Origin: Mycolicibacter longobardus
GTDB taxonomy: Bacteria; Actinomycetota; Actinomycetes; Mycobacteriales; Mycobacteriaceae
Assembly (NCBI RefSeq): GCF_002102265.1
Contig: NZ_LQPG01000018.1
Coordinates: 62,001-126,000 of the forward strand
DNA: 64,000 nt
Direction: 5' to 3'
In this document: in pieces, positions 1-9,155 of the stretch
How positions within the stretch are numbered: position 1 is the first letter of the stretch
How the letters are laid out: every line of letters begins with the position of its first letter
The notes under the pieces: generated by a model
Told to the model about the DNA's origin: nothing
The model's input: the letters and a program-made list of their open reading frames with translations, nothing else
The model's database searches: none
Translations under genes and position numbers: made by a program

Positions 1-37
1 ATGCCCCTGCTAGCTCGACCTGAGGGAAGGACGCGTC

Positions 38-802
38 TTGATCGAACAACTCACGGTTCCGGCTCGGGCCGTGGGCGGTTTCGTAGAGATGTCCCTGGAG
101 ACGTTCCGGGCGATGTTCCGCCGGCCGTTCCAGTACCGCGAATTCCTCGACCAGACCTGGATGATCGCCCGGGTGTCGCTGCTGCCAACGGTGTTGGTCG
201 CGATCCCGTTCACCGTGCTGGTGGCGTTCACCCTCAATATCCTGTTGCGCGAGATCGGTGCTGCCGACCTGTCCGGCGCCGGAACCGCGTTCGGCACCAT
301 CACCCAGCTGGGCCCGGTGGTGACCGTGCTCGTGGTCGCCGGCGCAGGCGCGACCGCCATCTGCGCAGACCTGGGCGCCCGAACCATCCGCGAAGAGATC
401 GACGCGATGCGGGTGCTCGGCATCGACCCGATTCAGCGCCTGGTGGTGCCGCGAGCCCTGGCGTCGACGTTCGTCGCGTTGCTGCTCAACGGCCTGGTGT
501 GTGCGATCGGCCTGGTCGGCGGCTATGTGTTCTCAGTCTTTCTGCAGGGTGTCAACCCAGGGGCCTTCATCAACGGGCTCACCGTCCTCACCGGGCTCGG
601 CGAGCTGGTGATGGCCGAGATCAAGGCGCTGCTGTTCGGCACGGCGGCCGGTCTGATCGGCTGTTACCGCGGGCTTACCGCCAAGGGCGGCCCCCAGGGC
701 GTGGGCAACGCGGTCAACGAGACCGTCGTCTACGCCTTTATTTGTCTGTTCGTCATCAACGTCGTCATGACCGCGATCAGCGTCCGGGTGTTGGTCAAAT
801 GA
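38..802 (+). CDS. yrbE4A: YrbE4A, Mce4 transporter permease
   Basis: A 254-residue MlaE/YrbE-family inner-membrane permease of the Mce4 importer, which takes up cholesterol and related sterols in mycobacteria. The protein is very hydrophobic, with several membrane segments. It carries the conserved family stretch around EEIDAMRVLGIDPIQRLVVPR (the EQ-loop-like region that contacts the ATPase). The start is TTG at 38, with a good ribosome site GAGGGAAGG seven bases upstream. It is the first gene of an operon running to about 10865 and overlaps yrbE4B by ATGA. The promoter lies left of the window. Assignment to the fourth Mce locus rests on sequence recall and on the downstream gene order. Confidence 0.95.
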   Translation: MIEQLTVPARAVGGFVEMSLETFRAMFRRPFQYREFLDQTWMIARVSLLPTVLVAIPFTVLVAFTLNILLREIGAADLSGAGTAFGTITQLGPVVTVLVVAGAGATAICADLGARTIREEIDAMRVLGIDPIQRLVVPRALASTFVALLLNGLVCAIGLVGGYVFSVFLQGVNPGAFINGLTVLTGLGELVMAEIKALLFGTAAGLIGCYRGLTAKGGPQGVGNAVNETVVYAFICLFVINVVMTAISVRVLVK

Positions 803-1641
803 GCTACGACGCCACATTGCGGTTCCGGCGGATGTTCCGCGGGGTGCCCAAGGCCGTCGACACCTTCGGCGAGCAGGCCCTGTTCTACGCCGAATCGATC
901 CGGTACGTCCCCAACGCGCTGACCCGGTACCGCAAGGAAACCGTCCGGCTGATCGCCGAGATCACCATGGGTACCGGCGCGCTGGCCATCATCGGCGGCA
1001 CGGTCGGGGTGGCCACCTTCCTCACCCTGGCCTCCGGTGGAGTTATCGCCGTCCAGGGCTTCTCTTCGCTGGGCAACATCGGCATCGAGGCGCTGACCGG
1101 CTTCCTGTCGGCGTTCCTCAACGTGCGGATCGTTGCGCCGGTGGTCGCGGGGATCGCGCTGGCCGCCACCATCGGGGCCGGCACCACCGCCCAGCTCGGC
1201 GCCATGCGTGTCGCCGAGGAGATCGACGCCGTCGAGTCGATGGCGGTCCATGCGGTGTCCTATCTGGTGTCCACTCGGCTGGTGGCGGGCCTGATCGCGA
1301 TCATCCCGCTGTACTCACTGTCGGTGCTGGCCGCCTTCTTCGCCGCCCGGTCCACCACGGTGTTCATCAACTCGCAGTCACCGGGCCTCTATGACCACTA
1401 CTTCGACACCTTCCTGATCCCCACCGACCTACTGTGGTCCTTCCTGCAGGCGATCATCATGTCGGTCGCGGTGATGCTGGTGCACACCAACTACGGCTTC
1501 AACGCGGCCGGCGGCCCCGTCGGGGTAGGCATCGCGGTCGGTCAAGCCGTGCGGACGTCGTTGGTCGTGGTGGTCGTCATTACGCTGTTCGTTTCACTTG
1601 CCGTCTACGGCGGCTCTGGCAACTTCAACCTCTCGGGCTAG
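799..1641 (+). CDS. yrbE4B: YrbE4B, Mce4 transporter permease
   Basis: Second YrbE/MlaE permease subunit of Mce4, 280 residues, the same length as I recall for the M. tuberculosis protein. Hydrophobic segments span roughly residues 50-280, with the family motif EEIDAVESMAVHAVSYLVSTR in the middle. It pairs with YrbE4A to form the membrane channel energised by MceG, which is not in this window. The ATG at 799 overlaps the TGA of yrbE4A, so translation is probably coupled. The next gene, mce4A, starts 13 bases after the stop. Confidence 0.95.
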   Translation: MSYDATLRFRRMFRGVPKAVDTFGEQALFYAESIRYVPNALTRYRKETVRLIAEITMGTGALAIIGGTVGVATFLTLASGGVIAVQGFSSLGNIGIEALTGFLSAFLNVRIVAPVVAGIALAATIGAGTTAQLGAMRVAEEIDAVESMAVHAVSYLVSTRLVAGLIAIIPLYSLSVLAAFFAARSTTVFINSQSPGLYDHYFDTFLIPTDLLWSFLQAIIMSVAVMLVHTNYGFNAAGGPVGVGIAVGQAVRTSLVVVVVITLFVSLAVYGGSGNFNLSG

Positions 1642-1654
1642 CAAGGGAATACAG

Positions 1655-2854
1655 GTGCAAACGGGATCGACGCGTACCCAGGTGAGGCTTGCTGCGGCAA
1701 TCCTCGGTGCGATCCTGCTTGCCGCCACCGTGTTCACCTACCTGTCCTACGTGTCGGTGTTCAGCTCCACCGATAAGGTCACCGTCACCTCGCCGCGCGC
1801 CGGCCTGGTGATGGAACAGGACGCCAAGGTCAAGTACCGCGGTATTCAGGTCGGCAAGGTCAAGTCGATCAAGTACTCCGGCGACCAGGCCAAGCTGTTC
1901 CTGGCCATCGACAGCTCCGCGATGCGCCAGATCCCGTCGAACGCGGCGGTGCATATCGCCGGCAACACCATCTTCGGGGCCAAGTCGGTGGAGTTCGTTC
2001 CGCCGCCGGTGCCCTCGGGTGCGACGCTGCGCAACGGCGCGAACGTGCAGGCATCCGACGTGCAGCTGGAAGTCAACACCCTGTTCCAGAAGCTGACCGA
2101 CGTGCTGGACAAGATCGACCCGGTTCAGCTCAACGGGTCGGTCAGCGCGCTGGCCGAGGGCCTGCGGGGCAACGGTGACAACCTGGGCGGGCTGCTCTCC
2201 GGGCTGAACAGCTACCTCGGAAAGTTCAATCCGAAACTGCCCCAGTTGCAGTCGGGCTTCGCCAAGACCGCGGTCGTCGGCAACATCTACGGAGATGCCG
2301 CCCCGGACCTGGCGACGACCATCGACAACGTCCCGGCGATCAGTAAGACCCTGGTCGATCAGCGGGAGAACCTGAACAAGGCATTGCTGGCGACCACCGG
2401 GCTGGCCAACAACGGCTACGACACCTTCGCCCCGGCCGCCGACGACTTCATCGCCGGGATCCAGCGCTTCCGCGCCATGACCAGCCTGCTCGCCGAATAC
2501 TCGCCGGAGTTCGGCTGCCTGTTCAAGGGAATTCAAAATGCCATGGAGCGATTCGGTCCGTCGCTGGGCGGCACCAAGCCGGCTTTGTATGTGCAGTCCA
2601 GCTTCATCCCGGGCGTACCGGCCTACACCTACCCGGAGAGCCTACCGGTGGCCAACGCGACCGGCGGACCGAACTGCCGCGGCTTGCCGGACATCCCCAG
2701 CAAGCAGTACGGCGGCTCCTGGTTCCGCTCACCGTTCCTGGTGACCGACAGCGCCTACATCCCGTTCCAGCCCAACACCGAGGTCCAGTTCGACGCACCC
2801 TCCACCGCGCAGTTCCTCTTCAACGGCGCCTTCGCGGAACGGGATGAATACTGA
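1655..2854 (+). CDS. mce4A: Mce4A, MCE-family substrate-binding protein
   Basis: A 399-residue MCE-domain protein. It has one N-terminal membrane segment (about residues 15-35), an MCE domain (about 40-120, with VKYRGIQVGKV and AGNTIFGAKSVEF), then a long helical region of the kind that forms the periplasmic tunnel. GTG at 1655 is chosen as start because AAGGGA lies just upstream and the resulting length matches Mce4A. A reading from 1598 would run back into yrbE4B without a ribosome site. Its TGA overlaps the ATG of mce4B by one base. Confidence 0.93.
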   Translation: MQTGSTRTQVRLAAAILGAILLAATVFTYLSYVSVFSSTDKVTVTSPRAGLVMEQDAKVKYRGIQVGKVKSIKYSGDQAKLFLAIDSSAMRQIPSNAAVHIAGNTIFGAKSVEFVPPPVPSGATLRNGANVQASDVQLEVNTLFQKLTDVLDKIDPVQLNGSVSALAEGLRGNGDNLGGLLSGLNSYLGKFNPKLPQLQSGFAKTAVVGNIYGDAAPDLATTIDNVPAISKTLVDQRENLNKALLATTGLANNGYDTFAPAADDFIAGIQRFRAMTSLLAEYSPEFGCLFKGIQNAMERFGPSLGGTKPALYVQSSFIPGVPAYTYPESLPVANATGGPNCRGLPDIPSKQYGGSWFRSPFLVTDSAYIPFQPNTEVQFDAPSTAQFLFNGAFAERDEY

Positions 2855-3891
2855 TGAGTCCGCGCAGCACCCTGGTCAAGGTCACCATCTTCGCCGTCGC
2901 CATGCTGTTGGTATCGGCCGGTCTGGTGGTGGTGTTCGGCGAATTCCGGTTTGCCTCGAACCACACCTACCACGCCGATTTCGCCAGCGCTTCCCGGCTC
3001 AAAGGCGGCGAGGACGTGAGGATCGCCGGTATTCCGGTGGGTACGGTGAAACGCGTCGAGTTGACGCCGGACAACAACGTCAGTGTCACCTTCGACGTGG
3101 ACAAGCGCTACCAGATCTACGACTCGACCCGCGCGCTCATCCGCTACGAAAACCTGGTCGGCGACCGGTATCTCGAGATCGCCTCGGGCGCCGGGGAACT
3201 GCACAAGCTGCCGCCCGGCGGCACCATCGCCCGCGACCACACTCAGCCCGCCCTGGACCTGGATGCACTGTTGGGCGGGATGCGCCCGCTGCTCAAGGGC
3301 TTGGACGGCGGAAAGATCAACGAGATCAGCAACGCCCTCATCGAGCTGCTGCAGGGCCAGGGCGGTGCGCTGTCGCAGATGCTGGCCAGCACCAGCTCGT
3401 TCACCACCACGCTGGCCTCCCGCGACCAGCTCATCGGCGACGTGATCAACAACCTGAACACGGTGCTGACCACAGTCGACGACAAGAGCGAACAGTTCGA
3501 CGCCACCGTCGACCGGCTACAGCAGCTGATCACCGGCCTGGCCCTGGGCAAGGATGCGATCGCCGGCGCGATCGGGCCGCTGGCCTCGGTGGAGAACGAC
3601 CTCACCGACACGCTGCGCCGCACCCGTCGGCCACTGCAGGGCGTGCTCGAGAACGCGCGGCCGCTGGCCACCGTGCTGGACAAGCGCAGGCAGGAGCTGA
3701 ACGACGTCATCGACCCGCTGGAAGAGAACTACCTGCGGCTCAACGCACTTGGCGCCTACGGCTCCTTCTTCAACATCAACTACTGCACCGTCGCCCTGAA
3801 GCTCAACGGCCCCGCCGGCAGTGACATCACCTTGCCCATGGGCGGCCAGAACGACACGAGCAAGGGGAGGTGCTCTCCTGTCAAAAATTGA
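2854..3891 (+). CDS. mce4B: Mce4B, MCE-family protein
   Basis: A 345-residue Mce protein with an N-terminal transmembrane anchor (about residues 9-30), an MCE domain (about 35-115, including KGGEDVRIAGIPVGTVKRVE) and a C-terminal helical part. It is one of the six Mce subunits thought to assemble the envelope-spanning lipid channel. The ATG overlaps the stop of mce4A (TGATG). Its last 14 bases overlap the most plausible start of mce4C, whose ribosome site AGGGGAGG lies inside this gene at 3863-3870. Confidence 0.93.
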   Translation: MSPRSTLVKVTIFAVAMLLVSAGLVVVFGEFRFASNHTYHADFASASRLKGGEDVRIAGIPVGTVKRVELTPDNNVSVTFDVDKRYQIYDSTRALIRYENLVGDRYLEIASGAGELHKLPPGGTIARDHTQPALDLDALLGGMRPLLKGLDGGKINEISNALIELLQGQGGALSQMLASTSSFTTTLASRDQLIGDVINNLNTVLTTVDDKSEQFDATVDRLQQLITGLALGKDAIAGAIGPLASVENDLTDTLRRTRRPLQGVLENARPLATVLDKRRQELNDVIDPLEENYLRLNALGAYGSFFNINYCTVALKLNGPAGSDITLPMGGQNDTSKGRCSPVKN

Positions 3892-4936
3892 CGGCGTAAA
3901 CCCGGTTCGCACGGGTACGTTGGGCATCGCACTGGTGGCATGCCTGGTCTTGGTGTCCTTCGGTTACACCAGCCTGCCGTTCTGGCCCCAGGGCAAGAAC
4001 TACCACGCCTACTTCGCCGACGCCGGCGGCATCATCCCCGGTAGCGACGTGACGGTCTCCGGTATCCGGGTGGGCAAGGTCAAATCGGTGGGACTGGCCG
4101 GAGCCAGCGCGAAAGTGGATTTCACCGTCGACCGCAAGGTCCGGGTGGGGGACCAGTCGCTGGCCGCCATCCGCACCGACACCGTGCTGGGTGAGAAGGC
4201 CCTGTCGATCACTCCTGCCGGCGGCGGTTCGGTGACCTCGATCCCGCTCGAGCGCACGCGTGCCCCGTACACCCTCAACAACGCACTGCAGGACCTCGGC
4301 GGCAACGTCCGCGATCTGGACAAGCCGCGCTTCGAGGAAGCGCTGCAGGTGCTCACCGACTCCATGCGCGAGGCGACCCCGCAGCTGCGCGGAGCGCTGG
4401 ACGGGGTGGCTTCCCTGTCGCGCAGCCTCAACCGTCGCGATGAGGCGTTGGGCCAGTTGTTGTCGCACGCCCAGGTTGTCACCGGTGTGCTCAACCAGCG
4501 CGCTGCCCAGGTGAACAGGCTGGTGCTCGACGGTAACCAGCTCTTCGCTGCGCTTGATGAGCGCCGGCAGGCGCTCGGCGCGCTGATCGGCGGCATCGAC
4601 GATGTGTCGCAACAGCTTTCCGGAGTCGTGACCGATAACGAGAAAGGGATCGGTCCGACCTTGAAGAAGCTGAACCTGGTGCTGGACAACGTGATCGAGC
4701 GCAAGGATCGGATCGCCGGCGCCCTGGAGCGGCTGCCCGGATACGCCACCACACTCGGTGAGGTGGTGGCCTCGGGTCCGGGCTTCCAGATCAACCTGTA
4801 CGGCCTACCGCCGCCCACGATGTCGGAGGTCATGGTCGACATGTTCTTCCAGCCGGGCAAGCTGCCCGACAGCTTGGCCGATTACCTGCGCGGGATGATC
4901 TCCGAGCGCACGATCATTAAGCCGAAGTCACCATGA
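3878..4936 (+). CDS. mce4C: Mce4C, MCE-family protein (probable CTG start)
   Basis: An Mce subunit with a hydrophobic anchor (TLGIALVACLVLVSFGY), an MCE domain starting near AYFADAGGIIPGSDVTVSGIRVGKV and the usual C-terminal end PGKLPDSLADYLRG. No ATG, GTG or TTG sits at the position expected for this family. The strong ribosome site AGGGGAGG at 3863-3870 is followed seven bases later by CTG at 3878, giving 352 residues, close to the usual length of about 357. The alternative GTG at 3821 has no ribosome site and would overlap mce4B by 71 bases. The stop overlaps mce4D by ATGA. Confidence 0.85.
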   Translation: MSKIDGVNPVRTGTLGIALVACLVLVSFGYTSLPFWPQGKNYHAYFADAGGIIPGSDVTVSGIRVGKVKSVGLAGASAKVDFTVDRKVRVGDQSLAAIRTDTVLGEKALSITPAGGGSVTSIPLERTRAPYTLNNALQDLGGNVRDLDKPRFEEALQVLTDSMREATPQLRGALDGVASLSRSLNRRDEALGQLLSHAQVVTGVLNQRAAQVNRLVLDGNQLFAALDERRQALGALIGGIDDVSQQLSGVVTDNEKGIGPTLKKLNLVLDNVIERKDRIAGALERLPGYATTLGEVVASGPGFQINLYGLPPPTMSEVMVDMFFQPGKLPDSLADYLRGMISERTIIKPKSP

Positions 4937-6267
4937 CACGCCGAACTTCACGCCTCGTCCTCGCCGGCCTGCTGGCGGTACTGTTGGCCGCCGCGGCATA
5001 CGTGGTGCTGCCCGCGCAGCGCAGCTACCGCATCACCGGCTACTTCGCCTCGGCGGTGGGCCTCTACCCGGGTGACGACGTCCGGGTGGTCGGGGTTCCG
5101 GTCGGCCGCATCGAGTCCATCGAGCCGCGTGCCGAGAACGTCAAGATCACCATGTCGGTGAGCAAGGATGTGCCGCTGCCGGCCGACGTGCATGCGGTGC
5201 TCATGGCACCGAACATCGTCTCCGCGCGGGTCATTCAGCTGGCCCCGGCCTACACCGAAGGTGACAAGCTCGCCGACGGATCGGTACTGAGTGAAGACCG
5301 CACCGCGGTCCCGGTCGAATGGGACGAGGTCAAGCAGGAGCTGACCCAGCTCAGCTCCCAGTTGGCACCCGAGCAGGGCAAGCTCAACGGGGCACTGAGC
5401 GCCTTCGTCAACCAGGCCGCCGACACCTTCGACGGCAACGGCGACTCGTTCCGCAACGCGCTGCGTGAACTGTCGGCGATCACCGGGCGCCTCGGGGACT
5501 CGCGCACCGACCTGTTCGGCACCGTGAAGAACCTGCAGGTACTGGTCGATGCGCTCTCCGGCAGCAACGAGCAGATCGTGCAGTTCACCGACCATGTCGC
5601 GGCGGTGTCGGCAGTGCTGGCCGAGAGTTCGGTCGACCTGGATGTCACGCTGGGCACGCTGAGCCAGGCACTGCGCGACGTTCGCGGTTTCCTGCACAAC
5701 AACAATGACGCGTTGATCGCCCAGGTCAATAAGCTGGCGGAGTTCACCAAGGTGCTGTCCGACCAGAGCGACAACCTCGAACAGGCGCTGCACATCACCC
5801 CGCACGGCCTGGTGAACTTCTACAACATCTACAATCCTGCGCAGGGGACCTTGAGCGGGCTCCTGTCGCTGCCCGACTTCGCCAATCCGGTGCAGTTCAT
5901 CTGCGGCGGCGTCTTCGACGTCGGTTCGGTGCCCGACAACTTCAAGCGGGCGGAGATCTGCAAGGAGCGGATGGGACCGGTCATGCGGCGCTGGTCTATG
6001 AACTTTATCCCGTTTTTGTTCCACCCGGTCAACTCGATCACCGCCTACAAGGGCCAGATCATCTACGACACCCCGGCCACCGAGGCGAAGTCTCAGACGC
6101 CGGTGCCGTACCTGAAGTGGCTGCCGGCTCCCGGTGTCACGCCGCCGAGCACCGAAGATGTCGCGGCCCTGTTCCTGCCGCCGCCCGCGCCGGGGCAGCT
6201 GGGCAAGGCGCCCGGCCCGACGGGTCCGGCTCAGCCCGGTGCCGGTGCACCACGGGAGGGCGGATGA
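4933..6267 (+). CDS. mce4D: Mce4D, MCE-family protein
   Basis: A 444-residue Mce subunit with an N-terminal hydrophobic segment (about residues 7-26) and an MCE domain with YPGDDVRVVGVPVGRIESIE. A long amphipathic region follows, and the C-terminal tail beyond about residue 400 is rich in proline and alanine. The ATG overlaps the TGA of mce4C. Its TGA overlaps the ATG of mce4E. It belongs to the same polycistronic unit and probably lines the sterol conduit with the other Mce proteins. Confidence 0.93.
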   Translation: MTRRTSRLVLAGLLAVLLAAAAYVVLPAQRSYRITGYFASAVGLYPGDDVRVVGVPVGRIESIEPRAENVKITMSVSKDVPLPADVHAVLMAPNIVSARVIQLAPAYTEGDKLADGSVLSEDRTAVPVEWDEVKQELTQLSSQLAPEQGKLNGALSAFVNQAADTFDGNGDSFRNALRELSAITGRLGDSRTDLFGTVKNLQVLVDALSGSNEQIVQFTDHVAAVSAVLAESSVDLDVTLGTLSQALRDVRGFLHNNNDALIAQVNKLAEFTKVLSDQSDNLEQALHITPHGLVNFYNIYNPAQGTLSGLLSLPDFANPVQFICGGVFDVGSVPDNFKRAEICKERMGPVMRRWSMNFIPFLFHPVNSITAYKGQIIYDTPATEAKSQTPVPYLKWLPAPGVTPPSTEDVAALFLPPPAPGQLGKAPGPTGPAQPGAGAPREGG

Positions 6268-7451
6268 GCGTGAAGTCTCTTGGCGGCGCGCTGCACCGGG
6301 TCGGCCGCCGCGGTGCGGTGCTCGGTGCCGGGGCGTTGGTGTTGTCCGGTTGTCAGTTCGGCGGGCTGAACTCGCTGAACATGCCGGGAACCGCAGGCCA
6401 TGGTCGCGGCTCCTACAGCATCACGGTGCAACTGCCGGACGTCACCACGCTGCCGCAGAACTCGCCGGTGATGGTCGATGACGTCACGGTCGGCAGTGTG
6501 TCGGGGATTCGGGCCGTGCAACGGCCCGACGGCAGCTTCTACGCCGCGGTCAAGCTGTCGCTGGACGGCAATGTGCACCTGCCGGCCAATGCCATCGCGA
6601 ACGTCGCGCAGACCTCGCTGCTGGGTTCTCAGCACATCGAGCTGGCCGAGCCGACCGACCAACCTCCGGTCGGCACCCTCGCCCGAGGCGATGAGATTCC
6701 GCTCAGCCGGACCGGGCGCTACCCCAGCACCGAAGAGGTGCTGTCGTCGTTGGGTGTGGTGGTCAACCAGGGCAATCTCGGTGCGGTGCAAGACATCACC
6801 GAAGAGGCCCACGCCGCGGTCGCCGGCCGGGCCGGTACCTTTGCCGAGCTGGTGCCGAGGCTGGCCGAACTGACCGCCTCGCTGGACCGCCAGGCACGCG
6901 ACATCGTCGCGGCGGCTGAGGGGCTGAACCGGGTCGGGGCGACCTTGGCCCGTAGCGCTCCCAGCCTGGCGCGGGCGCTGGACACCATGCCCGCGGCATT
7001 GGCGGTGCTCAACGACAACCGCAGCAACATCGTCGACGCGTTCGGGGCGCTGCAGCGGCTGGCCGTGGTCGGAGCGCGGATCATGAGCGAGACCAAGGAA
7101 GACTTCGCCGCCGACATCAAGGACCTGTACCCGGTCATCAAGGCGTTCGCTGACAACGCCAACGAGTTGGTGACGGCGTTCCCGTTCATCCCGACGTTCC
7201 CGTTCCCGTCGATGTATCTGCGTAACGCCGTGCGTGGCGACTTCCTCAACGTCTACGTCACCTTTGACATGACACTGCGTCGATTCGGCGAAACCGTGTT
7301 CACCACCGGCGGTTTCGACCCGAACATGCCGCACATGCACGACGTTCTGAACCCGCCCGATTTCTTGATCGGAGAGATGGCGAACCTGTCCGGACAGGCC
7401 GCCGACCCGTTCAAGATCCCGCCCGGAACGGCTCCCCACTATGAGGAATGA
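6264..7451 (+). CDS. mce4E: Mce4E, lipoprotein MCE subunit
   Basis: A 395-residue MCE-family lipoprotein, known as LprN in M. tuberculosis. A basic N-terminus, a hydrophobic core and the lipobox LSGC (Cys30) mark signal peptidase II processing and lipidation. The fifth Mce protein of each operon is typically the lipoprotein, which fits its place. The MCE domain covers about residues 45-130 (ITVQLPDVTTLPQNSPVMVDD). The ATG overlaps the stop of mce4D, and the next gene begins seven bases after its stop. Confidence 0.93.
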   Translation: MSVKSLGGALHRVGRRGAVLGAGALVLSGCQFGGLNSLNMPGTAGHGRGSYSITVQLPDVTTLPQNSPVMVDDVTVGSVSGIRAVQRPDGSFYAAVKLSLDGNVHLPANAIANVAQTSLLGSQHIELAEPTDQPPVGTLARGDEIPLSRTGRYPSTEEVLSSLGVVVNQGNLGAVQDITEEAHAAVAGRAGTFAELVPRLAELTASLDRQARDIVAAAEGLNRVGATLARSAPSLARALDTMPAALAVLNDNRSNIVDAFGALQRLAVVGARIMSETKEDFAADIKDLYPVIKAFADNANELVTAFPFIPTFPFPSMYLRNAVRGDFLNVYVTFDMTLRRFGETVFTTGGFDPNMPHMHDVLNPPDFLIGEMANLSGQAADPFKIPPGTAPHYEE

Positions 7452-7457
7452 CCTGCG

Positions 7458-9155
7458 ATGCTGACCCGCCTCGTTCGAATCCAACTCGGGATCTTCGCCG
7501 TGGTCACCGTGCTGGCCGTCGGTGCCATCTCGATCCTCTACCTGCACGCGCCGAGCCGGATCGGTATCGGCACCTACAAGGTGACCGCCGACTTCATCGG
7601 TGGCGGCGGTATCTACCAGAGCGCCAATGTCACTTACCGCGGCGTGACGGTGGGCCGGGTGGAATCTGTTCAACTCAGCGACCACGGCGTCGACGCCGCA
7701 ATGCGGCTCAACAGCAGTACCAAGATCCCCGGGAACGTCACCGCCACCGTCAAGAGCATGTCCGCGATCGGTGAGCAGTACATCGACCTCGTGCCACCCG
7801 CCGGGGATGCGGCCGCAGGCGCGTTGCGCAACGGCGCGCGCATCGGCCAGGACCGCACCGCTATTGGTCAGGACATCGCCGGACTGCTCGACCAGGCGCA
7901 GTCGCTGGTCAACAGCGTCGCCAACAGCCGTCTTCGCGATCTGCTGCGCAGCGCGTTCGAGGGGTTCAACGGCTCCGGGCAGGAGCTGGCGCGAATGATC
8001 GCCTCGTCGCGGCAGCTGGTCGACGAGGCCAACGCCAATTTCGACGCGACCTCGGCATTGGTCGACCAAGTCGAGCCCTTCTTGGACGCCCAGATCCGCA
8101 GCGGTGACGACATCAGGAAACTGGCACGGTCGCTGGCGGCGGTCACCACCGAGGTGCACAAGGCCGACCCGCAGCTCCGCGAGGTGCTGCAGACCCTGCC
8201 CAGCGTCGCCGACGAGGCCAACACCACTTTTGACGGAATCCGCGCGTCCTTCCCCACGCTGGCGGCCAGCATCGCCAACTTCGGTCGGGTCGGGGTCATA
8301 TACCGTAACTCCATTGAGCAGGCGTTGGTGGTGTTCCCCGCGCTGATGGCGGCACTGATCACCGTCGCCGGCGGCGTGCCGATGGATGAAGGCGTGAAGC
8401 TGGACTTCAAGATCGACATGCACGACCCGCCGCCATGCACGGTCGGCTTCCTGCCGTTCACCGAAATGCGCACACCGGCCGACGAAACCGTCCGGGAACT
8501 GCCCAAGGACCTGTACTGCAAAGCCGCGCAGAACGATCCGACCGCGGTCCGTGGTGCCCGCAACTACCCGTGCATGGAGTATCCGGGCAAGCGGGCGCCC
8601 ACGATCCAGCTCTGCCGCGACCCGCGGGGCTTCGTCCCGATCGGCAGCAACGCGTGGCGCGGGCCGCCGGTCCCGTATGACACCCCGATCACCGATCCTC
8701 GGATGCTGAATCCGATGAACAAGTTCCCCTACATCCCGCCGTCGGCGGACTATGACCCGGGCCCGCCGGTGACGGCGCTGCCGCCGGGTGTGCCCGCGGG
8801 CCCCGGCCCAGCGCCCAATCCGCCCTACCCGCTGCCGTACCCGCCGAATCAGCTCGGACCCAACCCGCCGGCGCCGTGGCCCTACTACGCGCCGCCGGAC
8901 CAGAACATGCCGACCAGCCCCGGCGGCAACGGTGGCCTGCCCGCCTACGGACGTGACCCCGCGCCGGGACCGGCTGCCGGTCCGGCTCCGGGGCCGCTGC
9001 CTGCCGAGGCCAACGGTGTCGCCTACAGCACCTACGACCGGTCCGGCAAGTTCGTGGATCCGGTCGGCAACAGTGGCGTGTTCGTCTCCGGCTCAGACAA
9101 GTGGCTGCCCGCGGAGAACTGGGCTGATCTGATGCTCGCGCCGAGGCAGACGTGA
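7458..9155 (+). CDS. mce4F: Mce4F, MCE-family protein with proline-rich tail
   Basis: A 565-residue Mce subunit, the last and longest of the six. It has an N-terminal membrane anchor (about residues 9-30), an MCE domain (about 36-118, VTYRGVTVGRVESV) and a helical region. From about residue 430 there is a proline- and glycine-rich tail, which may reach into the periplasm or cell wall. The GTG of mas4A overlaps its TGA (GTGA). The length is close to the usual family value of about 564. Confidence 0.93.
   Translation: MLTRLVRIQLGIFAVVTVLAVGAISILYLHAPSRIGIGTYKVTADFIGGGGIYQSANVTYRGVTVGRVESVQLSDHGVDAAMRLNSSTKIPGNVTATVKSMSAIGEQYIDLVPPAGDAAAGALRNGARIGQDRTAIGQDIAGLLDQAQSLVNSVANSRLRDLLRSAFEGFNGSGQELARMIASSRQLVDEANANFDATSALVDQVEPFLDAQIRSGDDIRKLARSLAAVTTEVHKADPQLREVLQTLPSVADEANTTFDGIRASFPTLAASIANFGRVGVIYRNSIEQALVVFPALMAALITVAGGVPMDEGVKLDFKIDMHDPPPCTVGFLPFTEMRTPADETVRELPKDLYCKAAQNDPTAVRGARNYPCMEYPGKRAPTIQLCRDPRGFVPIGSNAWRGPPVPYDTPITDPRMLNPMNKFPYIPPSADYDPGPPVTALPPGVPAGPGPAPNPPYPLPYPPNQLGPNPPAPWPYYAPPDQNMPTSPGGNGGLPAYGRDPAPGPAAGPAPGPLPAEANGVAYSTYDRSGKFVDPVGNSGVFVSGSDKWLPAENWADLMLAPRQT

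Noticed and set aside
1..37. End of an upstream gene at the left edge
   Set aside because: A TAG at 11-13 could close a gene, but too little sequence is present to support any identity.
6231..8423. Long minus-strand open frame opposite mce4E-mce4F
   Set aside because: It lies wholly opposite two well supported genes, has histidine/arginine/glutamine-rich composition typical of antisense frames in high-GC DNA, and no recognisable domain.
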